From positions 1,736,001-1,800,000 of the forward strand of contig NZ_CP053904.1 of the NCBI RefSeq assembly GCF_013256425.1: DNA of 64,000 bases, read 5' to 3'. The notes beneath the pieces are model-generated. The model worked only from the letters and a program-made list of their open reading frames with translations, did not search any database and was not told where the DNA came from. Both the position numbers and the translations under genes were made by a program. Source of the stretch: Hymenobacter sp. BRD67 (GTDB lineage Bacteria; Bacteroidota; Bacteroidia; Cytophagales; Hymenobacteraceae). Position 1 is the first letter of the stretch. Each line of letters starts with the position of its first letter. Positions 18,072-27,867 of the stretch are shown here, piece after piece.

Positions 18072-19939
18072 CTACTTACCCAGCCACTTGGCTAGCAGGC
18101 GCTGCTGGTCGGGCGTGGCATTGGCAGCGGGCTGAATCTGATACGTGCGGTCGGGGTCGGGCTGCAGCGTCAGGCTTAGGTCGTGGGTAATAGCCCCGTG
18201 TTTGGCTTGTAGTTTGAGGGCCGTGCCGGGGGCCGAGGCGAAGAGCGCCTGTTTCACGGCTTCGTCGGTAGGAGCCGCGCCATTCAGCTGCAAAATCTCA
18301 TCATTCACGTTGAGGCCGCCGTTCCAGGCGGTGCCATCGCGCTTCACGGAAGTTACGATGTAGTGGCCGTTACGATTGGCAATAGCAGCCCCGAGGCTGC
18401 CGTTGGTAGTGGCGGGCGCGCTCGTAAAGCTCAGGCCCACGTAGCCGAGGGCGGTGGCATAATCGAGGGTACGGGCCCCGTACACGTAGTTCTGGAAGAA
18501 GTCGTCGAAGCGCTTACCGGCCACCTCAGCTACGGCATCCTGGTATTCCTGGTCGGTAAAGCCGCGCTTCAGGCCCTTGTAGTACTTGTCGTAAAGCAGG
18601 CGGAACACGTCGTCGATGTGCTTCTGGCCGTTGCTGGCTTTAACAATCATCAAATCGAGCATCATGCCTACCATCTCGCCCTTGTCGTAGTAGCTGATTT
18701 CGGAGTTGCGCGAGTTTTCATCGGGCCGGTAGGCCCGAATCCAGGCATCGAAGCTCGACATGGCTACCGGCTGCAGCTTGTTGCCGGGCTGATTTTCGAC
18801 GCCGCCCAGCACCTGGGCCAGCTGGTCGTAGTACTGCTGGGCGGTGCAGAAACCAGCGCGCTGGGCTATCTGGTTGGCCATATATTCGGTTTGGCCTTCG
18901 CTTACCCACAGCATGTGGGTATAGTTCTCGTGGTCGTAGTCAAACGGCCCCAATGCCACGGGCCGGATGCGCTTCACGTTCCAGAGGTGGAAATACTCGT
19001 GGGCCACCAGGCGCAGAAAATTCTTGTAGCCCACCTCGCTGCCGTAGGTGCCGGGGCGCGCGCCCAGCGTAGTCGAGTACAGGTGCTCGAGGCCCCCGCC
19101 GCCGGCTTCGAGGTGGTGCACAATGAAGAGGTAATGGTCGATGGGATTCTGGCCCACCACCCGCTGGGCTTCCTCGGTAATCTTCTTCATATCGGCCAGA
19201 AACTGCGCCTCATTGGGTAGCGTAAACGGCCCGTACATGGCCATCTGGTGCGGCGTGTTATTGGCCGTGAAGCTCAACACCTTCTGGTTGCCGATTTCGA
19301 TGGGCGAGTCGGCCAGCTCGTCGTAGCTGGCCGACTGGTACACGAACTTCTGCATGCCGGGCACCGGCCGCAGGGCGGTGCTCACGGTGGCCCAGCCCGC
19401 GGCGGGCTGCACCGTTACCTGGCTCGGCATATTCTTGTTAGCAGCCGGGTACATAAAGATGCTGCTGCCCAGGGCAAAGCCGTGGTCGGCATCAATAAAG
19501 CTTGTGCGCACGCTGATTTCATAAGCGTACACCCCATAGCTCACCTGGAAAGTAGCCTGCCCGGCGTGGTGTACCCGCCAGGTATTCTTATCGAGCTTTT
19601 CCACCGCCAGTTGCTGCCCCCGGCCGTTTGGGCCTTGAGGCGCTCGACGTGCTTCGCAAACTCGCGCACCAAGTACGAGCCCGGCGCCCACACCGGCATC
19701 TTGAGGTCGGTATAATCCTGGCCGAAACCCTGCAAGTCCATCCGCACCTCAAAGTAGTGCGTTTGCGGAGCCGGCATAGCCAGCGTGTAGCGCAGACTGC
19801 CGGAACTGGCTGGCGCGGCACTGGCGGCCGGGCTGGGCTTTGACCTGGGTTTAACTTTAGGTTGGGCGGCGGCGGGCACGGCCGCCAGCAGGCCGGCCAC
19901 GGCGGCCAGGCGGCAAAAGGCAGAAGTTGATGCGAACAT
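18072..19939 (-). CDS. M61-family metallopeptidase with PDZ domain (frameshifted)
   Basis: Exported zinc aminopeptidase-like protein of family M61 (glycyl aminopeptidase type), about 622 aa after repair. ATG 19939 gives a signal peptide (MFASTSAFCRLAAVAGLLAA, cut near AAAQ). The N-terminal beta domain shows YFEVRMDLQGF and PVWAPGSYLVREFAKHVERL; the catalytic zinc site is HEYFHLWNVKRIRP with the downstream EGQTEYMA; a PDZ domain follows (YIVTSVKRDGTAWNGGLNVNDEI). The frame breaks at the C5 run 19617-19621 (plus strand), and one added base restores the family sequence. A -7-like box sits 5 bases upstream of the ATG. Confidence 0.85.
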
Positions 19940-20055
19940 GCCCACAAAGTAAGAGCTTAAACCGGGCCGGCCACCCAATCTTTTCCCTGGCCAGCGCTAA
20001 CCTGCTCCACAAGGTGGCCGTTAAGCGCACGTAATTCCTGGTCTGTTATCTGAAA

Positions 20056-20961
20056 ATGCGTAGTATCTGGTTGATTTTTGGCTGCTTACTGGTAATGCTG
20101 CTGGGGCTGCGCTTCTACCGGCACCCGCCGGCCGGCCGGCCGGCTGCACCTGGCCCGGCTCCTGCTTCGGCGGCCTTGCTGGTAGCCGAGCACGCCCCAG
20201 TCCGGCCGGCCGGCCAGCCGGGAAACTTGCCGGTCGCGGCCAGCCAGCGCGATAGCCTGGTGCGCTTTGCGCTCCGGCAGCTGGGTACGCCTTACGTGTA
20301 TGCGGGTACCAGCCCTGCTACGGGTTTCGACTGCTCAGGCTTCGTGCGCTTCGTGTTTGGCCGGTTTGGGGTGGATATGCCGCACTCCACGGCCCTGCTC
20401 CTCGACGTGGGCCGGCCAGTACCCCGCGCCCAGGCTCAGGCCGGCGATATCGTCGTTTTCACAGGTACGGCGGCCGGCAGCACCACGCCCGGCCACGCGG
20501 GCATCATTATTTCGGCACCGGGCGAAACCCCGCTGCGATTTGTGCACGCCTCGTCGGCCCGGCGCGAATCGGGCGTCAAAATAAGCCAGGTAGAAGGCAG
20601 CGGCTACGAGCAGCGGTTTATGCAGGTGCGCCGGGTGCTCGACAACAGTACGGCTAGCGCAGCAGTAGGCAATCGGATTAATAACTCCCGCACCGCGCCG
20701 GCATACATTGCGGCCCGGCCCGCCACGGCTGTAGTCCCGCTCTCCCCGCTGCCGGCCCGGGCGGTGGCCGTACCAGCTACTCCGCTGCCTAAGGTGGTGC
20801 TGCGGCCCGTGCAGCATCGGATTGCCGCTGGTCATTCGCGCGCACATCGGGTCAACGCAACCGGCAAAAAGGCGCCGGGCCGGCATTCAGCGGTCAAAGC
20901 AAAGCCAGCTAAAAAACCAGCCAGGCGACGTACTACGCTCCGCCATTTTGTGAAAAAGTAA
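20056..20961 (+). CDS. NlpC/P60 cell-wall peptidase
   Basis: Predicted gamma-D-glutamyl-diaminopimelate endopeptidase acting on peptidoglycan, 301 aa. An N-terminal membrane anchor/signal (IWLIFGCLLVMLLGLRF) is followed by a Pro/Ala linker. The NlpC/P60 domain spans about residues 65-200 with catalytic Cys93 in TGFDCSGFV, His147 in PGHAGIII and a third polar residue, His164, in RFVHAS. The C-terminal 100 residues are Pro/Ala-rich and then strongly basic (KAKPAKKPARRRT), which suggests wall or nucleic-acid contact. It is divergent from the M61 peptidase gene. The reading is intact. Confidence 0.88.
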   Translation: MRSIWLIFGCLLVMLLGLRFYRHPPAGRPAAPGPAPASAALLVAEHAPVRPAGQPGNLPVAASQRDSLVRFALRQLGTPYVYAGTSPATGFDCSGFVRFVFGRFGVDMPHSTALLLDVGRPVPRAQAQAGDIVVFTGTAAGSTTPGHAGIIISAPGETPLRFVHASSARRESGVKISQVEGSGYEQRFMQVRRVLDNSTASAAVGNRINNSRTAPAYIAARPATAVVPLSPLPARAVAVPATPLPKVVLRPVQHRIAAGHSRAHRVNATGKKAPGRHSAVKAKPAKKPARRRTTLRHFVKK

Positions 20962-21188
20962 CTGTAGCAAGTCTGCACCCGACTGGTGGTACCACTGTAC
21001 ATAGCTCAGCCTAGCGAGGTTTCGGAATCAGTATAAGGCTGGTCAAGTAGCGCGGACTTTTAGTCCGCGAGTGCTCGGCATAGCAACGTGCGGACTAAAA
21101 GTCCGCGCCACCGTACAGCGACTCCGAAACCGCGCTAAAAAGCAGCTAAAGCTTGTTTTTACCAGGGCAGCACGGCCCGGCACGGCCT
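20962..21188. other. Non-coding spacer containing a REP doublet
   Basis: No coding potential seen. It holds the CGCGGACT repeat doublet (next entry), itself nested inside a wider inverted repeat GGTTTCGGA/TCCGAAACC. Confidence 0.5.
21048..21107. repeat. REP/REPIN-like doublet with core GCGCGGACT...AGTCCGCG
   Basis: Two inverted copies of a self-palindromic unit: CGCGGACTTTTAGTCCGCG on the left and CGGACTAAAAGTCCGCG on the right. A related doublet is at 63342-63417. Confidence 0.6.
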
Positions 21189-21254
21189 AAAAAAACGATG
21201 CCCGGCTAACCCACAGCGGAACGCTTACGCGTGCCATCGGGCCAACCGGGCATC
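21189..21254 (-). terminator. Terminator of the structured RNA
   Basis: On the minus strand, GATGCCCGG/CCGGGCATC arms (21254-21246 with 21205-21197) enclose an ACGC-GTAA-GCGT hairpin. T7 follows at 21195-21189. Confidence 0.7.
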
Positions 21255-21371
21255 TAATCCTTCAAATCTTACCGAGCGAGAGCGCTGGGGTACAGCGCCG
21301 CCGTCTCACAGTAAGACCTGTCCAACGAAAGGGGGCCGCAACACTGCAGCGCCCTCCGCCGAGCTGTGTGT

Positions 21372-21443
21372 TTAGGCGAGTACGGCGGTGAGGCGTACTA
21401 CATTGGACAGGCTCGGCAGGATTTGGTTGGGACTACTAGACAT
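21372..21443 (-). CDS. 23-codon ORF with strong Shine-Dalgarno inside the structured RNA
   Basis: ATG at 21443 is preceded by AAGAAAGGAGGT (21460-21449) with a 5-base spacer. Such a full Shine-Dalgarno is uncommon in Bacteroidota, where SD use is weak. The peptide begins MSSSPNQILP and ends RLTAVLA before TAA. Its codons cover stems a and b and hairpin 1 of the RNA, so translation would open the pseudoknot. It could be a regulatory leader peptide or a real micropeptide. No homologue is recognised. A longer plus-strand ORF over it is not supported. Confidence 0.4.
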   Translation of the reverse strand: MSSSPNQILPSLSNVVRLTAVLA

Positions 21444-21541
21444 TTTGTACCTCCTTTCTTTATGGTTCCACATAACCCCGAACGCATTTCCCAGCAACTT
21501 AGGGCCACTTGTACGGGGCCGTAGCACTCGCTACTGCGTGT

Positions 21542-21571
21542 TAAAGTTAATTACGGGGATGGAGGTTCCAA
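21542..21571 (-). promoter_or_regulatory. Promoter of the structured RNA
   Basis: A TTG -33 element (21571-21569), a 19-base spacer and TAACTTTA (21549-21542), one base off TAnnTTTG. This predicts a 5' end near 21535 and about 90 bases of leader before the small ORF. Confidence 0.5.
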
Positions 21572-21829
21572 GTTTTCCCAGATATTTTAGGGCTGCGGGG
21601 CCAGTATTTTTAGCAGCTACCTGAAAGTCAAGCGCATTAATTTCGCTCAGGCTGCTGTTGTTCGCCCCCAGCCTGCGGTGCCGACGGCAAGTGCCGGCAG
21701 CGGCAGACCCCGGCGAGCATAGCTGCTTTCAAAAATCTGGCTGTATACTTGCCATAGCTGGCTCAACGCGATTTTTACCGTAGCTTTCCACCCTAATCCA
21801 CCCTTCAGTATTTCTTCACGTTCTTTACG
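21572..21829. other. Spacer before the DUF2147 gene
   Basis: No gene or clear repeat seen. TAGCTTTC at about 21781-21788 is a possible weak -7 box for the DUF2147 gene. Confidence 0.3.
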
Positions 21830-22273
21830 ATGCGCAACTCACTCTTCCTCCTGCTGGCACTGTGGCTGGGCGCGGCCTGCGCGCCGGCCCGCGCCCAGAC
21901 CCTCTCGCCCCTGGGTATCTGGACCAACGCCGAGAAGAAAGCCACTTTTGAGATATATAAGTGCGGCGATAAACTCTGCGGCAAAATCGTGACCCTCACT
22001 ATTCCCAACGACCCGGCTACCGGCAAGCCCAAGCTCGATGTGTCAAACCCTGACCCTAAGCTGCGTAGCCGCCCCAAGCTGGGACTGGTATTTATGGAAG
22101 GCTTTGTGTACGACGATGGCAACAAGTGGGACAATGGCAAAATTTACGACCCCGAAAGCGGTAAAACCTATTCCTGTTACATGAAGATGGAGTCGGCCAA
22201 CCAGATGGAGGTGAAAGGCTACATTGGCTTCTCGCTCATTGGCCGGTCGCAGACCTGGACCAGGGTCAAGTAG
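21830..22273 (+). CDS. Exported DUF2147 protein
   Basis: Secreted protein of 147 aa with a signal peptide (MRNSLFLLLALWLGAACAPA, cut after ARAQ). The DUF2147 core is clear: PLGIWTNAEKKATFEIYKC, DKLCGKIVTLTIPNDPATGKP, GLVFMEGFVYDDGNKWDNGKIYDPESGKTYSC and a closing VKGYIGFSLIGRSQTWTRV. The family forms a beta-barrel-like fold and is common in Bacteroidota; its function is not established. Monocistronic, with a strong terminator. Confidence 0.88.
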   Translation: MRNSLFLLLALWLGAACAPARAQTLSPLGIWTNAEKKATFEIYKCGDKLCGKIVTLTIPNDPATGKPKLDVSNPDPKLRSRPKLGLVFMEGFVYDDGNKWDNGKIYDPESGKTYSCYMKMESANQMEVKGYIGFSLIGRSQTWTRVK

Positions 22274-22302
22274 CCAGGAGCCGCGGCGGCAGCCCGTCAG
22301 GC

Positions 22303-22337
22303 AGCGTCTCTTCTGCGAAGAAGGGGCGCTTTTTTTT
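22303..22337 (+). terminator. Terminator of the DUF2147 gene
   Basis: A 12-bp stem (22303-22314 with 22319-22330, three G-U pairs) with a GCGA tetraloop, followed by T7. Confidence 0.85.
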
Positions 22338-22428
22338 GCTCGTTTGCCGCGGCCAGCCAGCGGCCTAGTTTGAAACTATTTGCCGCAGGACCTGTTTCTG
22401 CCCTGTTGCGGTTATCCCGAATTTAGCA

Positions 22429-23064
22429 GTGCTAGAGTTTATTCAACAGCTTTTCCAGCGGCGCAATGGCGCGGCAGTAGCCGGGTGGGAGCCCGCCGGC
22501 GAACCCACGCCCGCGCAGGCCCGGCGCCATTCGGCCTGGGTGGCGGAACAGGTGTACCGCAACTGGCTGGGCCCGTATTTTAAGGCGTACCACCTGCGCA
22601 AAAGCGGCATTGGCAGCCGGCGCGGGCTGCGTGTAGAGCTGCTGCACGAGGAGGGCCGCCAGGGGGCGCTGTTTTTTTACGACCACACCATGGGGCCGGG
22701 CAACTTTGAGCACCTCTACCAGCTGCTGGGCGAGCGGGTAACGGCCCTGGGCTATCACCGCGCCTGCCATGACCACCGCCTGCGTCGCCACCAACAGCTG
22801 CGCGAGCTTACCGTGAAGCAGCTTTTTAAGCCCAACCCTACCGACTGCACCGAAAGCGGGCGCTGTAACCAGCGCTATGGCCTTATCACGCTCGACTTAG
22901 TGGGGGTAAACGACCGGCCGCTCTTTATTCGCCTCATTACCAATCCGGTGCGTGAGCTGCACTTTACATCGGCGGGCTCATTCGACGCGCTGCTGCAGGC
23001 TGTGCTTGACGAGCCCGCCGCCGATGCGGCGATAGCGCAGAAAATAGAAGAATATTATAGTTAG
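22429..23064 (+). CDS. Conserved-looking hypothetical protein
   Basis: A 211-aa soluble protein starting at GTG 22429; no family recognised. The mixed alpha/beta sequence has a clear coding character: YRNWLGPYFKAYHLRKSG, GALFFYDHTMGPGNFEHLYQL, a Cys/His-containing stretch (YHRACHDHRLRRHQQL, then DCTESGRCNQRYGLITLD) and LFIRLITNPVRELHFTSAG. No signal peptide and no membrane segment. The two Cys and several His residues could bind a metal, but no known motif is formed. It is convergent with the M1 peptidase gene; the stops are 6 bp apart. Confidence 0.6.
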   Translation: MLEFIQQLFQRRNGAAVAGWEPAGEPTPAQARRHSAWVAEQVYRNWLGPYFKAYHLRKSGIGSRRGLRVELLHEEGRQGALFFYDHTMGPGNFEHLYQLLGERVTALGYHRACHDHRLRRHQQLRELTVKQLFKPNPTDCTESGRCNQRYGLITLDLVGVNDRPLFIRLITNPVRELHFTSAGSFDALLQAVLDEPAADAAIAQKIEEYYS

Positions 23065-23070
23065 GCGTTG

Positions 23071-25103
23071 CTATTGTTTGACAAACTTTCCCTGCCCCAC
23101 CCGTTCGCCCGTGGGGCTGAGCAGGCGCAGCAGGTAGAGGCCGGGGGCCAGGGCTTGGGTAGCTACTTCGGCCTGGGCAGCTTGCACGGGCTGGCGTAGA
23201 ACGGCGCGCCCCGTCGCATCACAGATTTCGACCGTGGCTGGCGAGGCCAGGCCGCTGATAGTCAGGGCGTCGTGGCACGGGTTAGGAAACAGGGTAAGCT
23301 CGGGCACGCCGGTCGCGCGGGCAGCCAGTACCAGGCTATTGTCGTGCTGCACGGTGCCGGGGTACATCAGCAGCCAGCCGTTGGGGTCTACCGCTACATC
23401 GGTCACGATGTTATCGACGGGCGCCACGAATCCCTGGCCGGCCTGCGTCTGGTTGAAGCGCACGAGGCGGGTGCTGCCGTCCTGAAAGGTAAGCTGATAG
23501 TCTACCTCCGTACGAAAAAAGCCGGGCGAGGCCCCGGCCGTAGCGCCCTCATTCACTTGCAGAAAAAGCGACCGGCCGACCTGATTCCAGCGCACAGTAA
23601 AAATGGGGTAGCCATTGCCCCGGTACCACTGGTTGAAGAAGTAGTCGAGCGGCTGCCCTAGCTCGGCCTCAAACAGCTGCTGCAGGTCGGCGGTGCGGGC
23701 CGTGCGGCCGCTAAACTGCTGCTGATACGTGCGCAGCACCCGAAAGAAGCGGGTATCGTCGTGGCAGAGGTAGCGCAGCATGTGTATCACGGAAGCCCCT
23801 TTCTTATACGTAAGGTCGTGGTCGAAAATGCGACTTACATTGGTAGTGTCGGGCACGCGCACGCTGCCGAGCAGGCTACGATAGGCGTAGCTGTGCGCCT
23901 GGTTCATCCAGCCGCGCGGGTCGTAGTATTGCTGCTCGTACAGGTACTCGGCGTAGGAGGCAAAGCCCTCGTTGAGCCAGATGTCTTCCCAGGAAGCGCA
24001 GGTGACGTTGTCGCCAAACCACTGGTGGAAAAGCTCATGGGCCGTCAGGGTAAAATCGTCCCCCATCTCGCTCTGCGTGGTCATGGTCTGGTGCTCCATG
24101 CCACCCCCGATGGGGCAAACGAGAGCCCGTACTTCTCATCAGCAAAGTAGTAAGTACCTACCAGCGACGAAAAGTATTCAATGGTGTGCGGCAGCACATC
24201 GAGCGCCGTTTTATTGGCATCTACTGTGGGCTGGTCGTAGAGGTAGCTCACCACCGGCATGCTGCGCCCTCCCGGCAGGCTGGCATAGGTTACGTACTCC
24301 ACGTAGGGAGCCACGGCCACCGAAATCAGGTAATAGTCGATGGGATGGCGGGTACTCCACTCGTAGCGCACACGGCCGCCGGGCAGCGGCACCGTGCGGC
24401 GCAGCACGCCATTGGAGCCCACCTTGTTGGGCAGCGTAGTCGTGACCGACACGGCCGATGAGTCAGCTTTATCCGTAAGCACCTGCTTGCAGGGAAACCA
24501 CTCGTGAGCCGAAAACGGCTCCGACAAGCTCCAGGTAACGTTGTAGCTTCCTCCGTTGATGGTCGCCGTATTGAAAGCATTGCCGATGGCGCTGGTGTTG
24601 CCGTTGGGTGCCGTGCCGTGGTAATAGATGCGGGCATCGAGCAGGCTGCCGGCCGGGGCGGGCCGGGCCAGCGCGGCGGTGGCCGCCTGCCCCTGGCGCA
24701 GCACGCCCGGCGAGCGCTGGCCGCCGGCCAGCACCGAGTCGATAACCAGCGTTGCCGTGCCGGGCGGCGAGCCCGCCGGGGCCTGGTACAGCTCAAAGGC
24801 CAGCGAATCGAGGGGCTGCGCCCCTACCAGCACGCGCAGCAGCGCCGAGCCGGCAATGTTGCGCGAAGTGTTGTCGAGCGTCAGGTCGAGCTTGTACCAC
24901 TTCACATCGTAGCGGTCCATTTTTTGACGGTGGCGCACCGATACGCCCGCCACGGCGGCCAGGCCCTGCCCCTGGCGCAGGCGCGCCTGCCGGCAAGCCT
25001 GGGCGGCGTCGGAGCCGGCCACTGGGGCCTGGGCACCGGCCCGCCCGGCGGCCAGCGGCCCCAGCCAACTTACCAGCAGACTAAAAAATAGTATTTTTTG
25101 CAT
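23071..25103 (-). CDS. Secreted M1-family aminopeptidase with T9SS type A sorting domain (frameshifted)
   Basis: Zinc metallopeptidase of family M1, about 677 aa after repair. A signal peptide (MQKILFFSLLVSWLGPLAAG) is followed by the M1 N-terminal beta domain. The catalytic region has HELFHQWFGDNVT with the downstream NEGFASYAEYL glutamate. The C-terminal 75 residues match a type A secretion/sorting domain (LTLFPNPCHDALTISG up to GLYLLRL...GKFVKQ), so export through the type IX system is predicted. The frame breaks where KYGLSFAP should continue into GGGMEHQTM; one base is missing in the G4 run 24112-24115 (plus strand). Adding it restores the expected family GGMEH motif exactly. Confidence 0.85.
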
Positions 25104-25268
25104 ATTTACATAGTTTGCGAGCTTCTAAACGTTGCGCCGGGGCGATTACCGAAGGTAGTACACCTTGCCCAACTCCTTACTTAAGCTTACCTTAGAGGAC
25201 CAGCCTGGGCACGCTCAGACGTTATCTATCAGTATTACTTACTACTACCCCGCCAGCTTGCTTGCGCT

Positions 25269-27599
25269 ATGAGGAGATTTTACTACGCTTTATTGGCAGA
25301 GTGGGCCTGTAAGGCGGCGCTGTCGCGTTGGGTTACGTGCGGGCTGGCCTGCCTGCTGCTGGTACTTGGCAATGCCCCGGTGGCCAGGGCCACGCACATT
25401 GTGGGCGGCGAGATGGACCTGCAATACCTCACTGGCAACACGTATCAGCTAACGCTGAATCTGTACTTCGACGCGGTAAATGGCAGCCCGGCTGCACTCG
25501 ATGGCAGCCTGGCAGCCGGTATTTTCGACAAGGCCACCAATCGGCTGGTGGCTACGGTGCAGCTGCCGCTCATCAACGATACGTTTGTCAAATACAGTAA
25601 CCCGGCCTGCGCGGTGGGCTCCCTCAGCACCAAAGCCCTCACGTACCGCAACACGGTAGAGCTGCCGCCGGATAAGTTTTCGAGTGCGCAAGGCTATTAC
25701 GCCTCGGTAGAGCGCTGCTGCCGCAACAAAACTATCGGCAATATTATAGCGCCCGAAAATGCGGCCCAGACTTTCTACCTGGAGTTTCCGGCCGTGGTAC
25801 GAAACGGGCAGGCATTTCGCGACTCTACGCCGCGCGTGTTTCCACCGCTGGCCGACTATGCCTGCCTGGGAGAAGATTTTACCTACGACTTTGCCGGCCA
25901 GGATGCCGACGGCGACTCGCTGGTTTATGACATGGTGACGCCCCTCAATGGGCACGCCGACTCGTCCAATCCCAACCCCGGCAGCAACGCGCCGCCTGCC
26001 TTTTATGGGGCGCCTTATACCGAGATTATCTGGGCACCGGGGCGCAGCGCGGCCAATCAGATTCCGGGCTCGCCCGCCCTTAAAATCGGGGCCCTTACCG
26101 GGCGGCTTACGGTACGGCCCTCGGCCACGGGCCTGTTTGTGTTTGGGGTACGCTGCCAGGAATACCGCAAGGGCGAAAAAATCGGGGAAACGCGCCGCGA
26201 CTTTCAGCTGCAAGTGTTGGTATGCCCCAAAAACACGGCCCCAGCCTGGTGCTCCTGCCCAACCCCACCGGCAATACCCCCTACCGGGCGGGCCGCGATA
26301 CGCTGCGTATTGTGCCGGGCGGCCCGCACTGCGTGCGCCTGCGCTTTACCGACCCCGACCCCAACTCCCAATTAACCCTGAGCTTGTTGCCCCTTGGCTA
26401 TACCGGGCCGCTGCCGTCGTTTACAACGGCCATCACCGGTACGGTGCACACGGCCGGGCAGCCCGATACCCTGGTGGCCTCGCTGTGCTTTTCGGACTGC
26501 ACCGATACCCAGGGCAAGGTGGGCCACCTCGACGTGCTGGTGGCCGACAACGGCTGCTCACTGCCCAAGCACGATACGGTACACGTGGCCTTTATCGGAA
26601 TGCCCCTCCTAATGGCCCGCCCATACTCAGCAGCACAGCCGGGCCGGGCCTGCCCCTGCACGTGCGGCCCGGCCAGACGCTGGCCTTCGACCTTATCGCC
26701 ACCGACCCCGACGGCGACCCTATTCAGTTTACGCTGGGTGGCAGCGCGGGCTTTGCGCCCGATGTGCTGGGAGCTACTATTGCGCCCCAGGCGCAAGCCG
26801 GCCAGGTGCGCCGCGCCCGCTTTACGTGGCCCGTCGATTGCCGGGCCATCACCAGCCCGGCCGGGCAGACCCAGCAGCTGGTATTTACCGCCAGCTCGAC
26901 CACGCCCTGCGGTACCCGGCAGCTGGCCCCCACGCTCCAGATTCCGGTTATAGTGGACTACGGCAATGTGCCGCCCGTGCTTACCACTACCCTGCCCCAA
27001 CCCACAACGCCTACCGATACGGTAGTTATCCGCCTGCCGCTGGGCCAGCCTTACTCGGCCACGCTTACGGGCACCGACGCCAACGGCGACGTGCTTACGA
27101 TGAGTGCTGCGGGCCGGGGATTCAGCCTGGCCGCAACGGGCATGCACTTTACTACGGAGGCCCGGCCGGCGGGCCAGGCCGGGGCTACCTTCACCTGGCT
27201 GCCCACCTGCGATGGCGTAGCCGTGGTAAATGGCAAGCCAATGCCGCTTACCGTTACATTTCAGCTACAGGAGGCTACCTGCCGCCCCAGCCCCAGACCC
27301 GCAGCGTCCGCTTCGAGGTGCTGAACCCCGACACGGCTGCCTTTATCCCACCCAATATTATTCTGCCAACCGGCCGCAACCTGGCCAACCAGGTATTTAC
27401 TATGAGTACGCTGCCGGCCGACTTTTGCGATAACCGCTTTGCAGGCATTAAGATATTCTCGCGCTGGGGCCGGTTGGTATACGAATCGGGCGACCGCAAC
27501 TTCCGCTGGACCGGCGAGAACATGGCCGGCATATATTATTACCTGTTGACGTTTACTACCGGCCGCCGGTATAAGGGCTGGGTCGAAGTAGTGCAATAA
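25269..27599 (+). CDS. Large cell-surface protein with T9SS type B (CHU_C) C-terminus (three frameshifts)
   Basis: Exported protein of about 777 aa after repair. It has a signal peptide (CGLACLLLVLGNAPVARA) followed by ATHIVGGEMDLQYLTGNTYQ, then repeated PKD/cadherin-like modules with Asp-rich turns (QDADGDSLVYDMV, ATDPDGDPIQFTLG, TDANGDVLTM). The last 90 residues are a gliding-motility-associated C-terminal domain: FAGIKIFSRWGRLVYES, FRWTGENMAGIYYYLLTF and YKGWVEVVQ. Breaks: C4 run 26239-26242, GGAA near 26596, and CC near 27282. Each is repaired by one added base. It is probably a surface adhesin or matrix protein; the ligand is unknown. The stop is one base from the inverted-repeat element. 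Confidence 0.8.
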
Positions 27600-27600
27600 A

Positions 27601-27867
27601 GACCACTGATTAGGGCAGATTTTAGCGGGTTGCACGGATTTTGTGGACGGCCCCGGCGGGCGCTTCGCTTGGTGATACCTCCCTGTAGAGCGCGCAGGCA
27701 GCTCCGGGTCAGGGAATGCCTGGCCTTAATGGGTCGATTGCCACACCGGTCCAGGAACGCGGAGCGGCACTACTCCACAAAGCCACGAAAGTCCGCCAAG
27801 CGAAGCGCCCGCCGGGGCCGTCCACAAAATCCGTGCAACCCGCTAAAATCCGCCCTAATCAGTGGTC
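27601..27867. mobile_element. 267-bp MITE-like element with 72-bp inverted repeats
   Basis: Arms 27601-27672 and 27796-27867 match at 71 of 72 positions (only A/G at the 17th base differs). The 123-base centre has no ORF. It begins one base after the stop of the T9SS gene, and its last two bases form part of the stop codon of the COX3-like gene. No transposase is present, so a non-autonomous element is inferred. Confidence 0.75.

Larger units (their letters stand above)
21189..21535 (-). ncRNA. Candidate structured, pseudoknotted RNA transcript
   Basis: Minus-strand unit with promoter, folded body and terminator. Stems read 5' to 3' on the minus strand: a (21417-21411) pairs with a' (21364-21358), and b (21410-21403) with b' (21325-21318), so the order a-b-a'-b' makes an H-type pseudoknot. 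Hairpin 1 (21399-21394 with 21384-21379) nests between b and a'. Hairpin 2 (21355-21346 with 21339-21330, one C-C mismatch) nests between a' and b'. Hairpin 3 (21316-21311 with 21272-21267, inner GCGCTG/CAGCGC) follows, and then a terminator. I cannot match it to a known class; it is not tmRNA-like at its ends. Existence is inferred from stem geometry alone. Confidence 0.5.

Noticed and set aside
21388..21624. 78-codon plus-strand ORF
   Set aside because: It runs against the structured RNA and its promoter, has no coding signature, and begins in stem sequence.
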